A stretch of 64,000 nucleotides of DNA, taken from NCBI RefSeq assembly GCF_037893015.1, contig NC_133660.1, forward strand, positions 160,760,937 to 160,824,936, read 5' to 3'. Positions 21,700-33,164 of this stretch are shown in pieces. Source of the stretch: Macrotis lagotis (lineage: Eukaryota > Chordata > Mammalia > Peramelemorphia > Peramelidae). The notes under the pieces are model-generated. The model was not told the origin of the DNA and did no database searches. It saw nothing but the letters and a program-made list of their open reading frames with translations. The stretch's first letter is position 1, and each line of letters opens with the position of its first letter. The translations under genes were made by a program, and so were the position numbers.

Positions 21700-22515
21700 G
21701 CATTTAAAATATTTTTAAAAATTTATTTATTTATAATGTTACAATTTTCCCCTAATCTTGCTTGCCTTCCCCTACCTCCCCAGGCAGTCTGTTAGTTTTT
21801 ACATTGTTTACATTGTTTCTGTAGTATACTTTGATCTAAGTTGAATGTGATGAGAGAGAAATCATATCCTTAAGGAAGAAAAATAAAGTATGAGAGATAT
21901 CAAAATTACATAATAAAATAATGGTTTGTTTTTAAATTAAAGGTCTTTGGTCTTTGTTCAAATGCCACAATTCTTTCTCTGGATACAGATGGTATTCTCC
22001 ATTGCAGACAGCCCAAAATTGTCCCTGGTTGTTGCACTGATGGAATGAGCAAGTCCATCAAGGTTGACCATCACCCCCATGTTGCTGTTAGGGTGTACAA
22101 AGTTTTTCTGGTTCTGCTCATCTCGCTCAGCATCATTTCATGCAAATCCTTCCAGGCTTCCCTGAATTTCCATCCCTCCTGGTTTCTCACAGAACAATAG
22201 TGTTCCATGACATACATATACCACAGTTTATTAAGCCATTTCCCAACTGATGGACATTCATTTGATTTCCAATTCTATACGACCACAAACAGGACTGCTA
22301 AGAATATTTTTGTACAAGTGATGTTTTTATCCTTTTTCATCATCTATTCAGGGTATAGACCCAGTAGTGGTGTTTCTAGATCAAAGGGTATGCACAGTTT
22401 TGTTGCCATTTGGGTGTAATTCCAATTTGCTCTCCAGAAAGGTTGAATGAGTTCACAGTTCCACCAACAATGTATAACAGATTTGCCACATACCTTCCAA
22501 CATTGATCATTGTCG
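21700..22515 (-). repeat. L1 3' region, antisense (younger group)
   Basis: Reads from the A-tail side (TATTTATTTATAATG) through ATCATATCCTTAAGGAAGAAAAATAAAG, GATACAGATGGTATTCTCCATTGC, CATCACCCCCATGTTGCTGTTAG to TTCCAACATTGATCATTGTC. Closer to the copies at 30202, 37271, 49305 and 53452 than to the older L1 group. Confidence 0.9.
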
Positions 22516-22960
22516 AAAGAGGGGCATTTTAAAAGCTATTTTTCATAGAAAGACAAAAGATATATAATTGGGGGAATCGGATAAGGATAACAAAAAAAGG
22601 GAAAAACCATAGAGCTCAACTATTCATTTTGCATTAAATTTCTCTGTCAAAGAGGACAAACCTTTGAATGGGAAGTTTTTGAGGAAAATAGTTAACAGGA
22701 ATTGAAACCCACTTTAATTGAAAGTATAGTAAGAGAGAATATATCTTTCTTCAATAAATTCAAGTCACCAGTCTTATCCAAATGACATCACTGGTAATGA
22801 AAAGACATGGCAGATGAAACCTCTGAGCTGCTGTAATCTTTTAATTGAATAATGAGAGAGTACTCCTAGAACTAATGCTGTACTCCTAGGACTAATGCTG
22901 TTCTGACTTTCAAAAAAAGAAAAAAAAGCAAATACTTGAAACTACAGGCCAAAGAACCTG
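22516..22960. other. Unassigned DNA with a 20-bp tandem duplication
   Basis: 22861-22900 is two copies of TACTCCTAGRACTAATGCTG. Otherwise nothing recognised. Confidence 0.4.
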
Positions 22961-22964
22961 ATTT

Positions 22965-23295
22965 TGATTCCTGGCAAAACTCTTTAATGTATTTTATTAA
23001 AGGGATGATTTGGCATTTAAAACCTTACCCAACTTGGCTGCCTCAACCTCCTTTCTAGCTATGTTAGGCATTGCTGTCCTTCATAAATGTTATAATCCAA
23101 CCAAACCAGCCTTCCTTACTCCTCATACATGGCCATCTACCTCCTCCCTGTGTCTTTGGATTGGAATACATTGTAATCCCTTTTTCCTCCAATAAATTGT
23201 CTCTTCTGCCTTGCCTGCTCTATCACATATTTTCAATCTCTCCCTACCTGCTGACTCCTTCCTTACTGCCTATAAGTATTCAATTCAATAAACAG
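22965..23295 (+). repeat. L2 LINE 3' portion, sense
   Basis: CATTTAAAACCTTACCCAACTTGGC, ATAATCCAACCAAACCAGCC and the C/T-rich TGTCTTTGGATTGGAATAC follow the L2 region downstream of ORF2. Degraded. Confidence 0.62.
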
Positions 23296-23302
23296 TTATA
23301 AA

Positions 23303-23466
23303 GCACTTTTGTGTGTGTGTTTTTTTGGTAAGGCAATGGGGTTAAATGTCTTGTCCAAGGTCACACAGCTAGGTAATTATTAAGTGTCTGAGGTTGGATT
23401 TGAATTCAGGTCCTCCTGACTTCAGGGCTGACTGGCTCACTATCCACTGTACCACCTGGCTGTCCC
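23303..23466 (-). repeat. SINE-A copy, antisense
   Basis: GTAAGGCAATGGGGTTAAATG to CACCTGGCTGTCCCC, flanked by direct ATAAAGCACTTTT (23300-23312 and 23469-23481). Confidence 0.9.
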
Positions 23467-23795
23467 CTATAAAGCACTTTTATAATAAATAAATAAAACA
23501 TTTATAAAGTATCAGGAACTAGGGTGAAGATACAAATAAGGAATAAAGTCAGTCCGGTCCTCAAGGAACTTACAATCAAATTGGGGGGAAAATACACAAA
23601 AGGAATCTGAAAAGGCAGGTGTGGGTGGAGTGACTACCAGGAGATACCAGTCATGGGGCATGACGGGCAATGAAGCCAAAAGCAAGGAGAAATGCTAATA
23701 GAAATATAGTTCCTAGAAGGGAGTGAGTTTTCTGTAAAGGAAGGTTTAGGAAAAGTTCAATATTACAACCTTCAACCTTCAATCAGAGGGGAGAG
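23467..23795 (+). repeat. Old L2/MIR-related repeat
   Basis: GAAGATACAAATAAGGAATAAAG and CCTCAAGGAACTTACAATC are typical of an old mammalian repeat also seen at about 30745-31050. Family name uncertain. Confidence 0.45.
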
Positions 23796-23799
23796 GCAA

Positions 23800-24968
23800 C
23801 TTAGGATGAGTTTACAAGATGTTGAGTACCAAAACTTGAGTCATGCCCACACCTCCCCTCCTGAAAAAATTTCATTTGATCCTTCCATTCCTGCCAACTA
23901 TTATCCTATATCTTTCCTATCCTTTATAACAAAGTTCCTAGAAAAGGGCTCTACAATAAGAAATGCCTTCAATTTCTTTCCTCCTGCTTTCTTTTTAATC
24001 CCTTAAAATTCAAATTTAACCTTATCATTCCACCAAAATTGATCTCTCCAACCTTACCAGTGGTCTATTAGTTGCCAAATTCAATGACCTTTTCTCAATT
24101 TTCTTTCTCCTTGATCTCTTTACTGCCTTTGATATTGTTGATCATTCTCTTTTATTTGAAATTCTCTTCTCTTTAGCTTTTGGAGACCTCATTCTCTAAT
24201 GATTCTTTTTCCTGCCTGGCTGACCACTCCCCTGACTCTTTAGCTGGATCCTCCTCCAGTTCATTCAATCATTCCTCTAACAGTAGGTATTCACAGGTGA
24301 CCAGTAGGGCTCTGTCATGGGCCCTCCTCTTCTCTCTCTATACTATTTTACTTAGTGAGCTCATCAGCTCCCAAGTGTTTAATTAGGATCTCTATACTGA
24401 TGATTCTCAAATCTAACCTGTTCTAATTTCTCCACTGACCTACATTCTCACAGCTCCAACTGCCTTTCAGATACTTGGACTGAATGTCCAATTCAATATC
24501 TTTCTGCACAAAGCCTTTCTTGAATTCCCAAATTGGTATTGCCTTCTCACAACCCTAAATTATCTTACATGTGTCTTGTCTCTTTGGTTTATTACTATAT
24601 CTGTGCATAGAGTGTTTAGGTGGTAGAGTGGATAGTGTTGGGCCTGAATTTAAGGAAGATTCATCTTCCTGAGTTCAAATCTGGTCTCAGACATGTATTT
24701 ACCACCTGTGTAACTTTTTTGCCTTTGTTTCCGCATCTGTAAAGTGAACTGGAGAAAGAAATGGCAAACCACCCCAGTATTTTTGCCAAGAAAACCCCAA
24801 ATGGGGTCACAAAGAGAAAGGCACGACTGAAAATGATTCAATAACAAAAATATGCATACACCCCCTGACTAGATTATAAGCCCAAGTACAAGGACTTTTA
24901 TTTTTGTAATACCAGTGCCTTAAATAGTGGTGGCACACCATACTTTTTTTAGAAATACTTGTTGGTTA
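23800..24968 (+). repeat. L2 LINE with reverse-transcriptase remains
   Basis: Pieces of L2 ORF2 are readable in different frames: PANYYPISFLSFITKFLEK (23898-23955); then, after frame changes, LLDLFTAFDIVDHSLL-like text near 24110-24150; AGSSSSSFNHSSNSR near 24243; and SWALLFSLYTILLSELISS. The YTDDSQI equivalent of the YADD active site follows near 24395. The 3' end (CTGACTAGATTATAAGCCCAAG to AAATACTTGTTGG) is at 24869-24968. A SINE-B interrupts it (24613-24850). Several frameshifts; dead. Confidence 0.78.
24613..24850 (+). repeat. SINE-B copy inside L2, sense
   Basis: GGTGGTAGAGTGGATAGTG, GTTCAAATCTGGTCTCAGAC, CTGGAGAAAGAAATGGCAAACC and GCCAAGAAAACCCCAAATGGGG. Confidence 0.85.
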
Positions 24969-25352
24969 TTGATTAGAGAAATGCAAATTAAAACAATGCT
25001 GAGATACTACCTCATACCTATCAGTTTGGTTAAAATGATAAAAAAGGAAAATGATCATTGTTGGTGAGAATGTGGGAAAACTGGAACACTAAGGCACTGT
25101 GGATAGAGTTGTGAGCCACCCATTCTGGAGAGCAATGGAACTGTGCTCAAAGGACAATAAAACTGATCATACCCTTTGATCCAGTAATTTCATAAAGAGA
25201 TCATTAAAAAATGGGAAAAGTCTCACATGTACAAAAATATAGCAACTTTTTTTGTAGTGGCAAAAATTGGAAATTGAGGGGATACCCATCAACTGAGGAA
25301 TGACTGAACAAGTGATGGAACACTATTTTTCTGTAAGAAATCACTAGTGAGG

Positions 25353-25498
25353 GGGCGGCTAGGTGGCATAATGGATAGAGCACCGGCCTTGGAGTCAGGA
25401 GTACCCGGGGTTCAAATCTGACCTCAGACACTTAATAATTACCTAGCTGTGTGGCCTTGGGCAAGCCACTTAACCCCGTTTGCCTTGCCAAAAAAAAC
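25353..25498 (+). repeat. SINE-A copy, sense, inside L1
   Basis: GGGGCGGCTAGGTGGCATAATGG to an A-rich tail; a TCACTAGTGA / TCATGAGTGA pair flanks it. Confidence 0.9.
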
Positions 25499-25796
25499 CT
25501 AAAAACAAAAAGTCATGAGTGACCAGCCTTTAGAAAAGCATGGAAAGAATTATATGAACTGATGTTGAGTGAAATAAGCAAAACCATTGTATACATTAAC
25601 AGCAACATTGGATAATGATCAACTATGAAGTACACAACTCCTCTCAGCAGTTCAGAGAGCTAGAGAAACCCATTATGGAAAATGCCATCCATATCCAGAG
25701 AAAAACTATGGAGTTTGAATACAGAGTAAATCATCCTCTGTTCACTTTTTAAAGTTTCTTCTTTCTTTCTCATGGATTTTAAACCCTTAGTTTTTT

Positions 25797-25956
25797 AAAA
25801 ACTTTTTTTTAGGCTTTTTGCAAGGCAAACGGGGTTAAACGGCTTGCCCAAGGCCACACAGCTAGGTAATTATTAAGTGTCTGAGACTGGATTTGAACCC
25901 GGGTACTCCTGACTCCAGGTCTGGTGCTTTATCCATTGCACCATCTAGCCACCCCT
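25797..25956 (-). repeat. SINE-A copy, antisense, inside L1
   Basis: AGGCTTTTTGCAAGGCAAACGG to CATCTAGCCACCCC, with direct AAACCCTTAGTTTT flanks. Confidence 0.92.
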
Positions 25957-26166
25957 AAACCCTTAGTTTTAATTCCTCTTCCATAATATAACTAATATAA
26001 AGAAATATGTTAAACATAATTGTACATAAGACATGGGAAGAGGGGAGGGTGGTAGAAAAATGTGGAATTCAAAAGCTGGCAAAAGGATGAATATAGAAAA
26101 CTACTTTTGCCTGTAACTGGAAAAAATAAATTAAATTAAATAAATTAAAAAAAATGCTTGTTGGTT

Positions 26167-26954
26167 GACAGTTTTTTGACTATTTAGAAATGAAAGTAGA
26201 CTACCACATTATTCTGAATGTGTGATGCCAAATTAACCTTCTTTTCATTTTTGACTGATTAGATAGATTTTGATAGATTTGAATCTCTCACATCACTTTT
26301 TGGCAAGATATAGAGATAAGAGCTAAATGATAGTTTAGTTTGTGGATGTCATAGTTCTTTGAATTTCAGGGTTTATTTAAGCTCTATCGGGCGAATTTGC
26401 AGCAAGCTGACTAGGTTTTGGATTAACCTTTTTTTCTAGAGCCTAACAGCACTCTCCCTTTGCCCTTTTCTGGATACTTTCTATAAGGGTCTCTTTAACT
26501 AGTTCCTGGTTTGTGACAGCAGAGATGGGGAATCAAGACACAGCTGAGCAAGAATCCCCATTCTTTTCCCTCCTATCTCCCCTAGAGTTTCTATGGTCCT
26601 CAACTGAATTAGTGAATTTTTCTTGTTATGAAAGAGAAAAAGAATTCAGGTATCTTATGGATCAACTAGGATGAGTGACAAAAATTTGACAAAACCATGG
26701 TGTGGCTTTTTTTCTCTCACTTGCCAATGCCTGAAAGTTATCAGGTGCAAGGTTCCAGAGATCTGTCTTGTTGAGACAAGGGCAATCAAGAGACCTCTCC
26801 CATTAAGAGGCCTCCATCCTTAGATGTCTCGTGTTAGTTCTAAATCTAATCTTAAGTAAGAGTTAAAATCTAACTTTATCTAACTCTAACATTAAGGTCT
26901 ATTGCTTTAAAAATTACTGGCATGTTAACACCTGTGAAATACCACCATCACCTC
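26167..26954. other. Unassigned intergenic DNA
   Basis: No repeat or exon recognised in about 790 bases. A small open frame starts at 26526 without a recognisable domain. Confidence 0.4.
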
Positions 26955-27373
26955 TGCTTCAGAGAAAACTGGTAGGACTTCCATAAACTGATTCTGAGTA
27001 GAAGGGCTTAAAACTAAGAGAATAATCTATATAACAACAAAATTGTAAAGTAAAACAACTCTGAAAGACTGATTCCAAAGAATTTGGAATTGATCATAAT
27101 GAATAATTACGACTATAAAAGACTGATATTACCTCCCTAAAAGTATAAATAACTGGGAAGAGGTGATTGATTAGAGATGTAGAATGAGAGATTCATTTTC
27201 AGACTCAGTCAACATTTGTACTTATTTTGTATAATTATGTGTATTTGTTGTAAAAGGAAGTCATCATTTTTGTGAAGGCAAGGGAGAAAGAAAAAAGGTT
27301 AATGAATCATTTAAAAACAGAAAGAAGGATATAAACTAGCAAAACAATGTTGGAACTGCTATGTATTTCCTTT
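26955..27373 (+). repeat. LINE 3'-end-like repeat, sense
   Basis: CTGGTAGGACTTCCATAAACTGATTCTGAGTAGAAGGG and AATAATCTATATAACAACAAAATTG resemble a second type of marsupial LINE 3' region. A cousin lies at about 34735-35035. Confidence 0.55.
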
Positions 27374-27389
27374 GAAATTGTCTTGGATT

Positions 27390-27540
27390 GGGGCGGCTAT
27401 GTGGCGTGGTGGACAGAGCACGGGGCCCTAGAGTCAGGAGTACCCGAGTTCAAATCCGTTCTCAGACACTTAATAATTACCTAGCTGTGTGGTCTTGGGC
27501 AAGCCACTTAACCCCATTGCCTAGCAAAAACCAAAAAAAA
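27390..27540 (+). repeat. SINE-A copy, sense
   Basis: GGGGCGGCTATGTGGCGTGG to CCTAGCAAAAACC and A-run, between direct AAATTGTCTTGGAT copies (27375-27388, 27540-27553). Confidence 0.92.
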
Positions 27541-27922
27541 AATTGTCTTGGATCAATAACCACATCCAGAGAAAGAACCAATGGAGTCTGAATACAAATT
27601 GAAAGCTTACTCTTTTCACTTTCATTCTGTGTATGTTTTTTTCTTATATCATATTACTTCTTTCACATGACTAATATGGAAATGTTTTATATGATTGAAC
27701 ATGTATATCCTATATCATATTGCTTGCTGAGTTGGGGAGGGGGAAGAAGAGGGAAAAAGGGACAAGGGAAGAAAATAATTCTCTCAAAACCTCAAATGGT
27801 CAAATGGAAAACTCCTTCAAAAATAGAATTGACCAATTGGAGAAAAATTTGGAACTCAAAATCTTAGAAAAAAATGAATGATGAAAATTATCTTTATATG
27901 CAATTGGAAAAAATACTATTCA
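27541..27922 (+). repeat. L1 3' end, sense
   Basis: CACATCCAGAGAAAGAACCAATGGAGTCTGAATAC through the G/A-rich stretch to GCAATTGGAAAAAATACTATT. Confidence 0.85.
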
Positions 27923-27924
27923 AA

Positions 27925-27964
27925 GTGTGTATATATATGTATGTGTGTGTGTGTGTGTGTATGT
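27925..27964 (+). repeat. (GT)n/(AT)n microsatellite
   Basis: Mixed GT and AT dinucleotides directly after the L1 tail. Confidence 0.9.
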
Positions 27965-28064
27965 ATAAACATATCTATGGGAGTATACCTGACAAAACAA
28001 ACCCAGGAACTATATAAACAAATTATAAAAAACTTTTTATAGAAATAAAATTTCAATTTAAAAA

Positions 28065-28660
28065 ATTGTCATAGATCATTGTCTTCATCAGAGCAGCTAA
28101 TGCTTTCATATTAGATGATTGTTACAATATTGCTATAACTGTGTACTTTGTTCTCCTCACTTTACTTTGCATTCGTTCATCTAAAACTTCCCAGGTTTTT
28201 CTGAAACCATTATTTCTTTTTGCAAGGAAATGGGGTTAAGTGACTTGCCCAAGGTCACACAGCTAGATGATTTTTAAGTATCTGAGGCTGGATTTGAATT
28301 TAGGTCCTCCTGACTCTGGGCCGATGCTTTAACCACTGTGCCATCTAGCTGCCCCTACTTGTTATTTCTTATAGTACAATAGTATCATATACACAACTTG
28401 TTTGGCCATTGCCCAACTAAAGAGTAAGTATTCCTTCATTTTCCATTTTTTGCCACCACAAAGAGTTGCCATAAATATTTTTGTATTTTCCCCTTTTCTT
28501 TATCTATTTGGTATACAGATCTAATAGTGGTATTGATGGGTCAAAGGGTATTCACAGTTTTATAGCAATTTGGGCTTAATTCCATATTGTTCTCTAGAAT
28601 TGCTGGACTAGTTCACAACTCCACCTATAGAAGTACATACTTTTAAAAAATTCTAAACAT
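28065..28660 (-). repeat. L1 3' region, antisense, with SINE insertion
   Basis: GATGATTGTTACAATATTGCTATAAC, then after the SINE TTATTTCTTATAGTACAATAG, TGGTATACAGATCTAATAGTGG and TGCTGGACTAGTTCACAACTCC. Confidence 0.83.
28215..28356 (-). repeat. SINE-A copy inside L1, antisense
   Basis: TTTTTGCAAGGAAATGGGG to CATCTAGCTGCCCC. Confidence 0.9.
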
Positions 28661-28663
28661 ATG

Positions 28664-28812
28664 GGGGCAGTTAGGTGGCACAGTGGATAGAGTACTGGCC
28701 TAGAGTTGGTAGGACATGAGTTCAAATTCAGCCTCAGACAATTAATACTTAGTCATGTGACCTGGGCAAATTTCTTAGCATGTTTCTTTTTCCCTTGCAA
28801 AAAAAAAAATCC
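28664..28812 (+). repeat. SINE-A copy, sense
   Basis: GGGGCAGTTAGGTGGCACAGTGG to a poly(A) tail at about 28800-28810; a little shortened inside. Confidence 0.9.
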
Positions 28813-28814
28813 TG

Positions 28815-29910
28815 AACTTAACATCAAATAAAATGAGCATTATTTCCATATAACAAAGTACATGAAATGTCAAATCTCTATTATATGTTACTCTCTCTTT
28901 TCCTTTTAAGTATATAATAAATTTCAAAGCTATTCCTTGTGCTTTAATTCTGGCCTTCTAAGCAAGCTTACAACTATCAGTCCCAGGGGGTATGCTCCTA
29001 AATAAAATAAAGCTAAGAAAACTGAGCTAAGGCATCACCACTATCAGGGATTCTTCTGTATACCTATTCTGCTTATTTGGCATTACAATCCAAAAAATCA
29101 GAGCTTTGATCAATTTTTTATGACTTTGACAAGTCAAACTAGTTTTCTTGTACCTCTGGAGAGGAAAAAAATAAGCAGAAACTGAGAATCTCTTGTGGCC
29201 GTTTCACAATTTTGTCTAGAACCAGACATGTTTACCTTCATGTTTAAGCCTGACAAATAAACTGTACCTGGGAGTTATTTCAGGTTCTGTATAAGGTCAT
29301 CCTAAGTTTATGAAAACCATTTCCCCACTTCTCACTGATATAAGGTAAGAAAAAAAAAATAACACATTTTACTCACCTTGGTATTATCAAATACACATAA
29401 GGAAAATATGGACTTTTGTTGTGCTTTGTCAATAGTTAATAGTCAATGGCAGTTTTATCGATAGAGGCTATGATTCATTGTTTGTGCCCCAATCCATCCT
29501 TCCCCTCTCCTTAGGTACCTCCTTGAGATTTAAAAATACTTTAAGAATATTCACTATACAGGTCATCATGAGAGCTGTATGGACCAAAGAAGAAAGGTAC
29601 ATGTGGTGTTTATCCCCACTCAAGCTTCAGAAAAACACAGGAGTAAGCTTGAAACATCTTGGAAAATCTTGTTTCCTGACCCTGAGGTAGGAGAAGGTAA
29701 AAGAAAAGCATTCACCCTCAACTTGCTCCATTGCCAGGATTGGAGATTTTCCATGAAGGAGACAAGGAAATATTTACAGAGCAACTCTCTAAGGAGCCTA
29801 TTTCGTTGCATCTATAGGAATGGTAGAGGCAAAGAGACTCAAGTAGTGCCAGATTAAAGTGCTAAAAGAATATTAAAAGTAGCATGTTGCCTTTTTCAGA
29901 AATCAAAAGC
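28815..29910. other. Unassigned intergenic DNA, about 1.1 kb
   Basis: No known repeat. 29562-29857 is open in one plus-strand frame with an acceptor-like ACAG before it and a donor-like GAG|GTAGGA at 29684-29692, but the peptide matches nothing I know. I do not call a gene. Confidence 0.4.
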
Positions 29911-29914
29911 ATGG

Positions 29915-30050
29915 TCAGCAAGGTGGCACAGTGGATAGAGCACTGCTCTGGAATCAGGAGGACCTGAGTTCAAATGTGACCTCAGACATACTTAGCCATG
30001 TGACCTAGGGCAAGTCACTTAACCCCATTGCCTTGCAAAAAAAAAAACCC
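29915..30050 (+). repeat. SINE-A copy, sense
   Basis: GTCAGCAAGGTGGCACAGTGG to CCTTGCAAAAAAAAAAACCC. Confidence 0.9.
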
Positions 30051-30201
30051 AAAACTAAAAGCATTAAAATTTTGGTGAACTAAACCAAAGGAATGACTGC
30101 TGCGGCTTCTTGTATCTATGAGCTGTCACTGGCAGTGGTAGAGGCCAGAAGTTGCTGGAAGAAGCGACCCAAGAAACTAAGGCATCCTTCCTTGCAGTGT
30201 A

Positions 30202-30606
30202 TTTTATTTTCTTTCTTTTTTTTTTAAAAGAGTTTGAGTTTTACAATCCCCCCCCCTTCCCTCCCCTCCAACCCCCACAGCAGGCATTCTGTTAGTGTTT
30301 ACATTGGTTCCATGTTATACATTGATCTCAGTTGAATGTGATGAAAGAAATCATATCCTTAAGGAAGAAAAATAAAGTATGAGACAGTAAAATTACATAA
30401 TACAGTGCTTTTCCCCCCTAATTTGATGGTAATAGTCTTTGGTCTTTGTTCAAAGTCCATAATTCTTTCTTTGGATACGGATGGTATTCTCCATTGCAGA
30501 TAGCTCAAAATTGTTCCTGCTTGTTGCACTGAAGGGATGAGCAAGCCCATCAGGGTTGATCATCACCCCTATGTTGCTGTTAGAGTGTACAATGTTTTTC
30601 TGGTTC
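30202..30606 (-). repeat. L1 3' region, antisense (younger group)
   Basis: T-run, ACAATCCCCCCCCC, ATCATATCCTTAAGGAAGAAAAATAAAG to GTACAATGTTTTTCTGGTTC. CTTGCAGTGT (30192-30201) and CTTGCGGTGT (30607-30616) look like its target duplication. Confidence 0.88.
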
Positions 30607-30744
30607 TTGCGGTGTCTTTTCAGTGTGTTTCCTATCTCACTACTTACTCACTCACATAATCAGAAATTTATTCAGTTTCTTTCACTGAAACAGAAATCTA
30701 GGAAAGCAGCAGATGTTTTTCCCCCAAAGGTTAATAATTTAATT

Positions 30745-31050
30745 TAATTTAATTGCATGGCATTTCTGAAGTGCTTCTATGTTAAGTTACTGAAGACATT
30801 AATAAATAAATAAAACAGGCAAAAGACAGTTCCTGTCCTTGAGTTAGGAAGAGACACCACATAAATAACTATGTACAAAGCAACTACATATAGATTAAAT
30901 AGGAAATAATCAACAGAGGGAAGGTATCAGAATGAAGGATTGGGAAAGATTTCCTCTAAGGTCAGATTTCAGCTGGAACTTGAAGGAAGCCAAAAGGTGG
31001 AGATGAAGAGGAACAGATAGAGAAAAATGCCCCATGAAATGTCTTCCTGA
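30745..31050 (+). repeat. Old L2/MIR-related repeat
   Basis: AGACAGTTCCTGTCCTTGAG, TTTCAGCTGGAACTTGAAGGAAGCC. Same kind of old repeat as 23467-23795. Confidence 0.45.
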
Positions 31051-31644
31051 GAAAATAGAAAACAGAAGGGAGGCCAGTATCACTGAATCAAAGCATCATA
31101 GTGGGGTGTAATGTGAAAGAGGAGATGAAGGCCAGCCATATCTGAGGAGAAAAGGGGCATATTTGAGAAATGTTGCAAAGATATATACTGATCATTATGG
31201 TTGGTTTTTTTAATGGTACAGTTAAATGCTTTTATTTTCTGATTTTTGTAACTAGAGCTCACACTGGATAGGGTTCTCAAGACTAAACTATATTTTCTTT
31301 CACATATATTAACCGAAGCACAGTTGCAGAGAGGAGAGGCCTTAGTTTGGAGAGAGAGGCTCCTGTTATATATAATATTTCATATATTCTGTGAACTCAT
31401 CAACCTCACCTATCTGGGCTAAAGAATCAAAACTAAGCAAAAAAGGTCTCTTACAAAATTCACGTATTTATCTCATGGGAAAGATGTCTTGCCCTCCAAA
31501 TCTACTCTCCCTTCCTCCCCCTCCCATCACTTTATTCTTTTTTAGGATGATTTAGGATCAGAATTGCAGATAGTCTAATATCAAGGGAGAAAAAAATAGA
31601 CAAAATAATCATAGACAGAGCAGTAGATGACTTTAGGGGGCATA
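31051..31644. other. Unassigned DNA
   Basis: No element recognised; open frames short and motif-free. Confidence 0.35.
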
Positions 31645-31765
31645 GCCTTTTCATTTTTACAGATGAAAAAACTGAGATCCAGGTAAGCTGAGTGACTTGC
31701 CCTAAGTCACACATTAGTAGTGGAGCTAGGATTCAAACCCAGATCCTTAACTCTGCAGGCAAAAG
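31645..31765 (-). repeat. MIR copy, antisense
   Basis: TTTTTACAGATGAAAAAACTGAG, GTGACTTGCCCTAAGTCACAC and GGATTCAAACCCAGATCC. Confidence 0.8.
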
Positions 31766-32012
31766 TTTCGTTGCAACATGTTGCTTCAAATTCAAAAAGT
31801 CTAGTCAGTGTCTTACATATAACATATAACAATAAATATTCTCTGAATCAATAAGTTAAGACTGTAATAAATAGTCAAGACTATTTGGTAGAGGGGCAAA
31901 TAGCACAACACACTTCAATGGGCCCTGAAGAAATCATTGTTATTTATAAGGGTAACTTAAACTTTTCATTCATCCAGTCAATAGATAGCTACTGTGCACC
32001 AATTATTATAAA

Positions 32013-32150
32013 AAGGCGGCTAGATGGCACAGTGGGTAGAGCGCCAGCACTGAATTTAAGAGGACAGAGTTCAAATCTGACCTCAGACACTTATTAGCTG
32101 TGTGTCCTTGGGCAAGTCACTTAACCCTGATTCCCTTGCATCCAGGGCTA
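32013..32150 (+). repeat. SINE-A copy, sense
   Basis: AAGGCGGCTAGATGGCACAGTGG to ACCCTGATTCCCTTGCATCC. Lacks a clear A-tail and the TTAATAATTACC segment. Confidence 0.85.
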
Positions 32151-32232
32151 TCTGCAGTCATCCTCAATAAGGTACTATCTCTTTTAAGTAGTTTTTAAGA
32201 CATTATTCAAGCAACCATAAAAAGATGTAAAG

Positions 32233-32390
32233 GGGGCAGCTAGGTGGTATAGTGGGTAGAGCACCCGCCCTGGAGTCATGAGTACCTGAGTTCAAATATG
32301 GCCTCAGACACTTAATAATTACCTAGTTGTGTGACCATGGGCAAGTCATTTAACACCATTGTCTTGCAAAAAAATAAAAACAAAACAAAA
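32233..32390 (+). repeat. SINE-A copy, sense
   Basis: GGGGCAGCTAGGTGGTATAGTGG to TTGTCTTGCAAAAAAATAAAAAC. Confidence 0.92.
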
Positions 32391-32689
32391 AATGTAAAAA
32401 AGAGGTGATATAAGATTGTAAAGGAGGTATAGATTACCTGTCTTTCAGCTCTAAACACCGTGACTCTATGAGGTGATCAGGGAAGTTCCTGGCGGTGACA
32501 ATATCTAAAGTGGATCTTGAAAGATTAATATGATTTACTACAGGCAGAAAGTATTTCAGGCAGAGGGTATCTCCTCTATAGGCAGGTCAAAAAGCGAAGT
32601 CCAGACATCATCATATTACAGATGAGGAAACTGAAGTTCATAGAGTTCCTGACATCACATAAGTCTAATTTCTATATTAGAAATATTTT

Positions 32690-32838
32690 TTAGGGTTTTT
32701 TTTTTGGCAAGGTAATGGGGTTAAGTGGCTTGCCCAAGGCGACACAGCTAGGTAATTATTAAGTCTGAGGCCAGATTTGAACTCAGGTACTCCTGACTCC
32801 AGGGCTGGTGCTCTATCCACTGCGCCACCTAGCCACCT
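32690..32838 (-). repeat. SINE-A copy, antisense
   Basis: TAGGGTTTTTTTTTTGGCAAGG to GCGCCACCTAGCCACC. Confidence 0.92.
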
Positions 32839-32839
32839 C

Positions 32840-33164
32840 CTCATTTCTATATTAAAGATGTTAATGAAGATGTTTTAACAAGGAAGCTTTGATCTTTAAA
32901 ACTACTTTGGCAATTTTTAGATAGAGAGGAACAGAAGAGAGAAGACACTCAGGTTGGTGATTAATAAGGTCTAGAACTAGGGTCATACAAGTGAAAAATT
33001 TAGCCAAGTTTTTGAGGGCATCCTTACACAATTAGTAGAGTCTGGAGATGCTTTAAGTTAAGAGTTATTGCTATCATCCAAAGACATAAAAAGGTGTATG
33101 TCTTCAATGATGATTTTCCAACACAAAGACTTCTTTAATTTAACTGTAGCCACTGGACTAGACC
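32840..33164. other. Unassigned DNA
   Basis: Nothing recognised. Confidence 0.35.

Larger units (their letters stand above)
24969..26156 (+). repeat. L1 ORF2 end and 3' region inserted at the L2 end
   Basis: Starts GATTAGAGAAATGCAAATTAAAAC and runs through ACTGTGCTCAAAGGACAATAAAAC to GGAAAAAATAAATTAAATTAAAT. Direct CTTGTTGGTT copies at about 24958-24967 and 26157-26166 are the target duplication. Two SINE-A copies lie within it. Confidence 0.88.
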
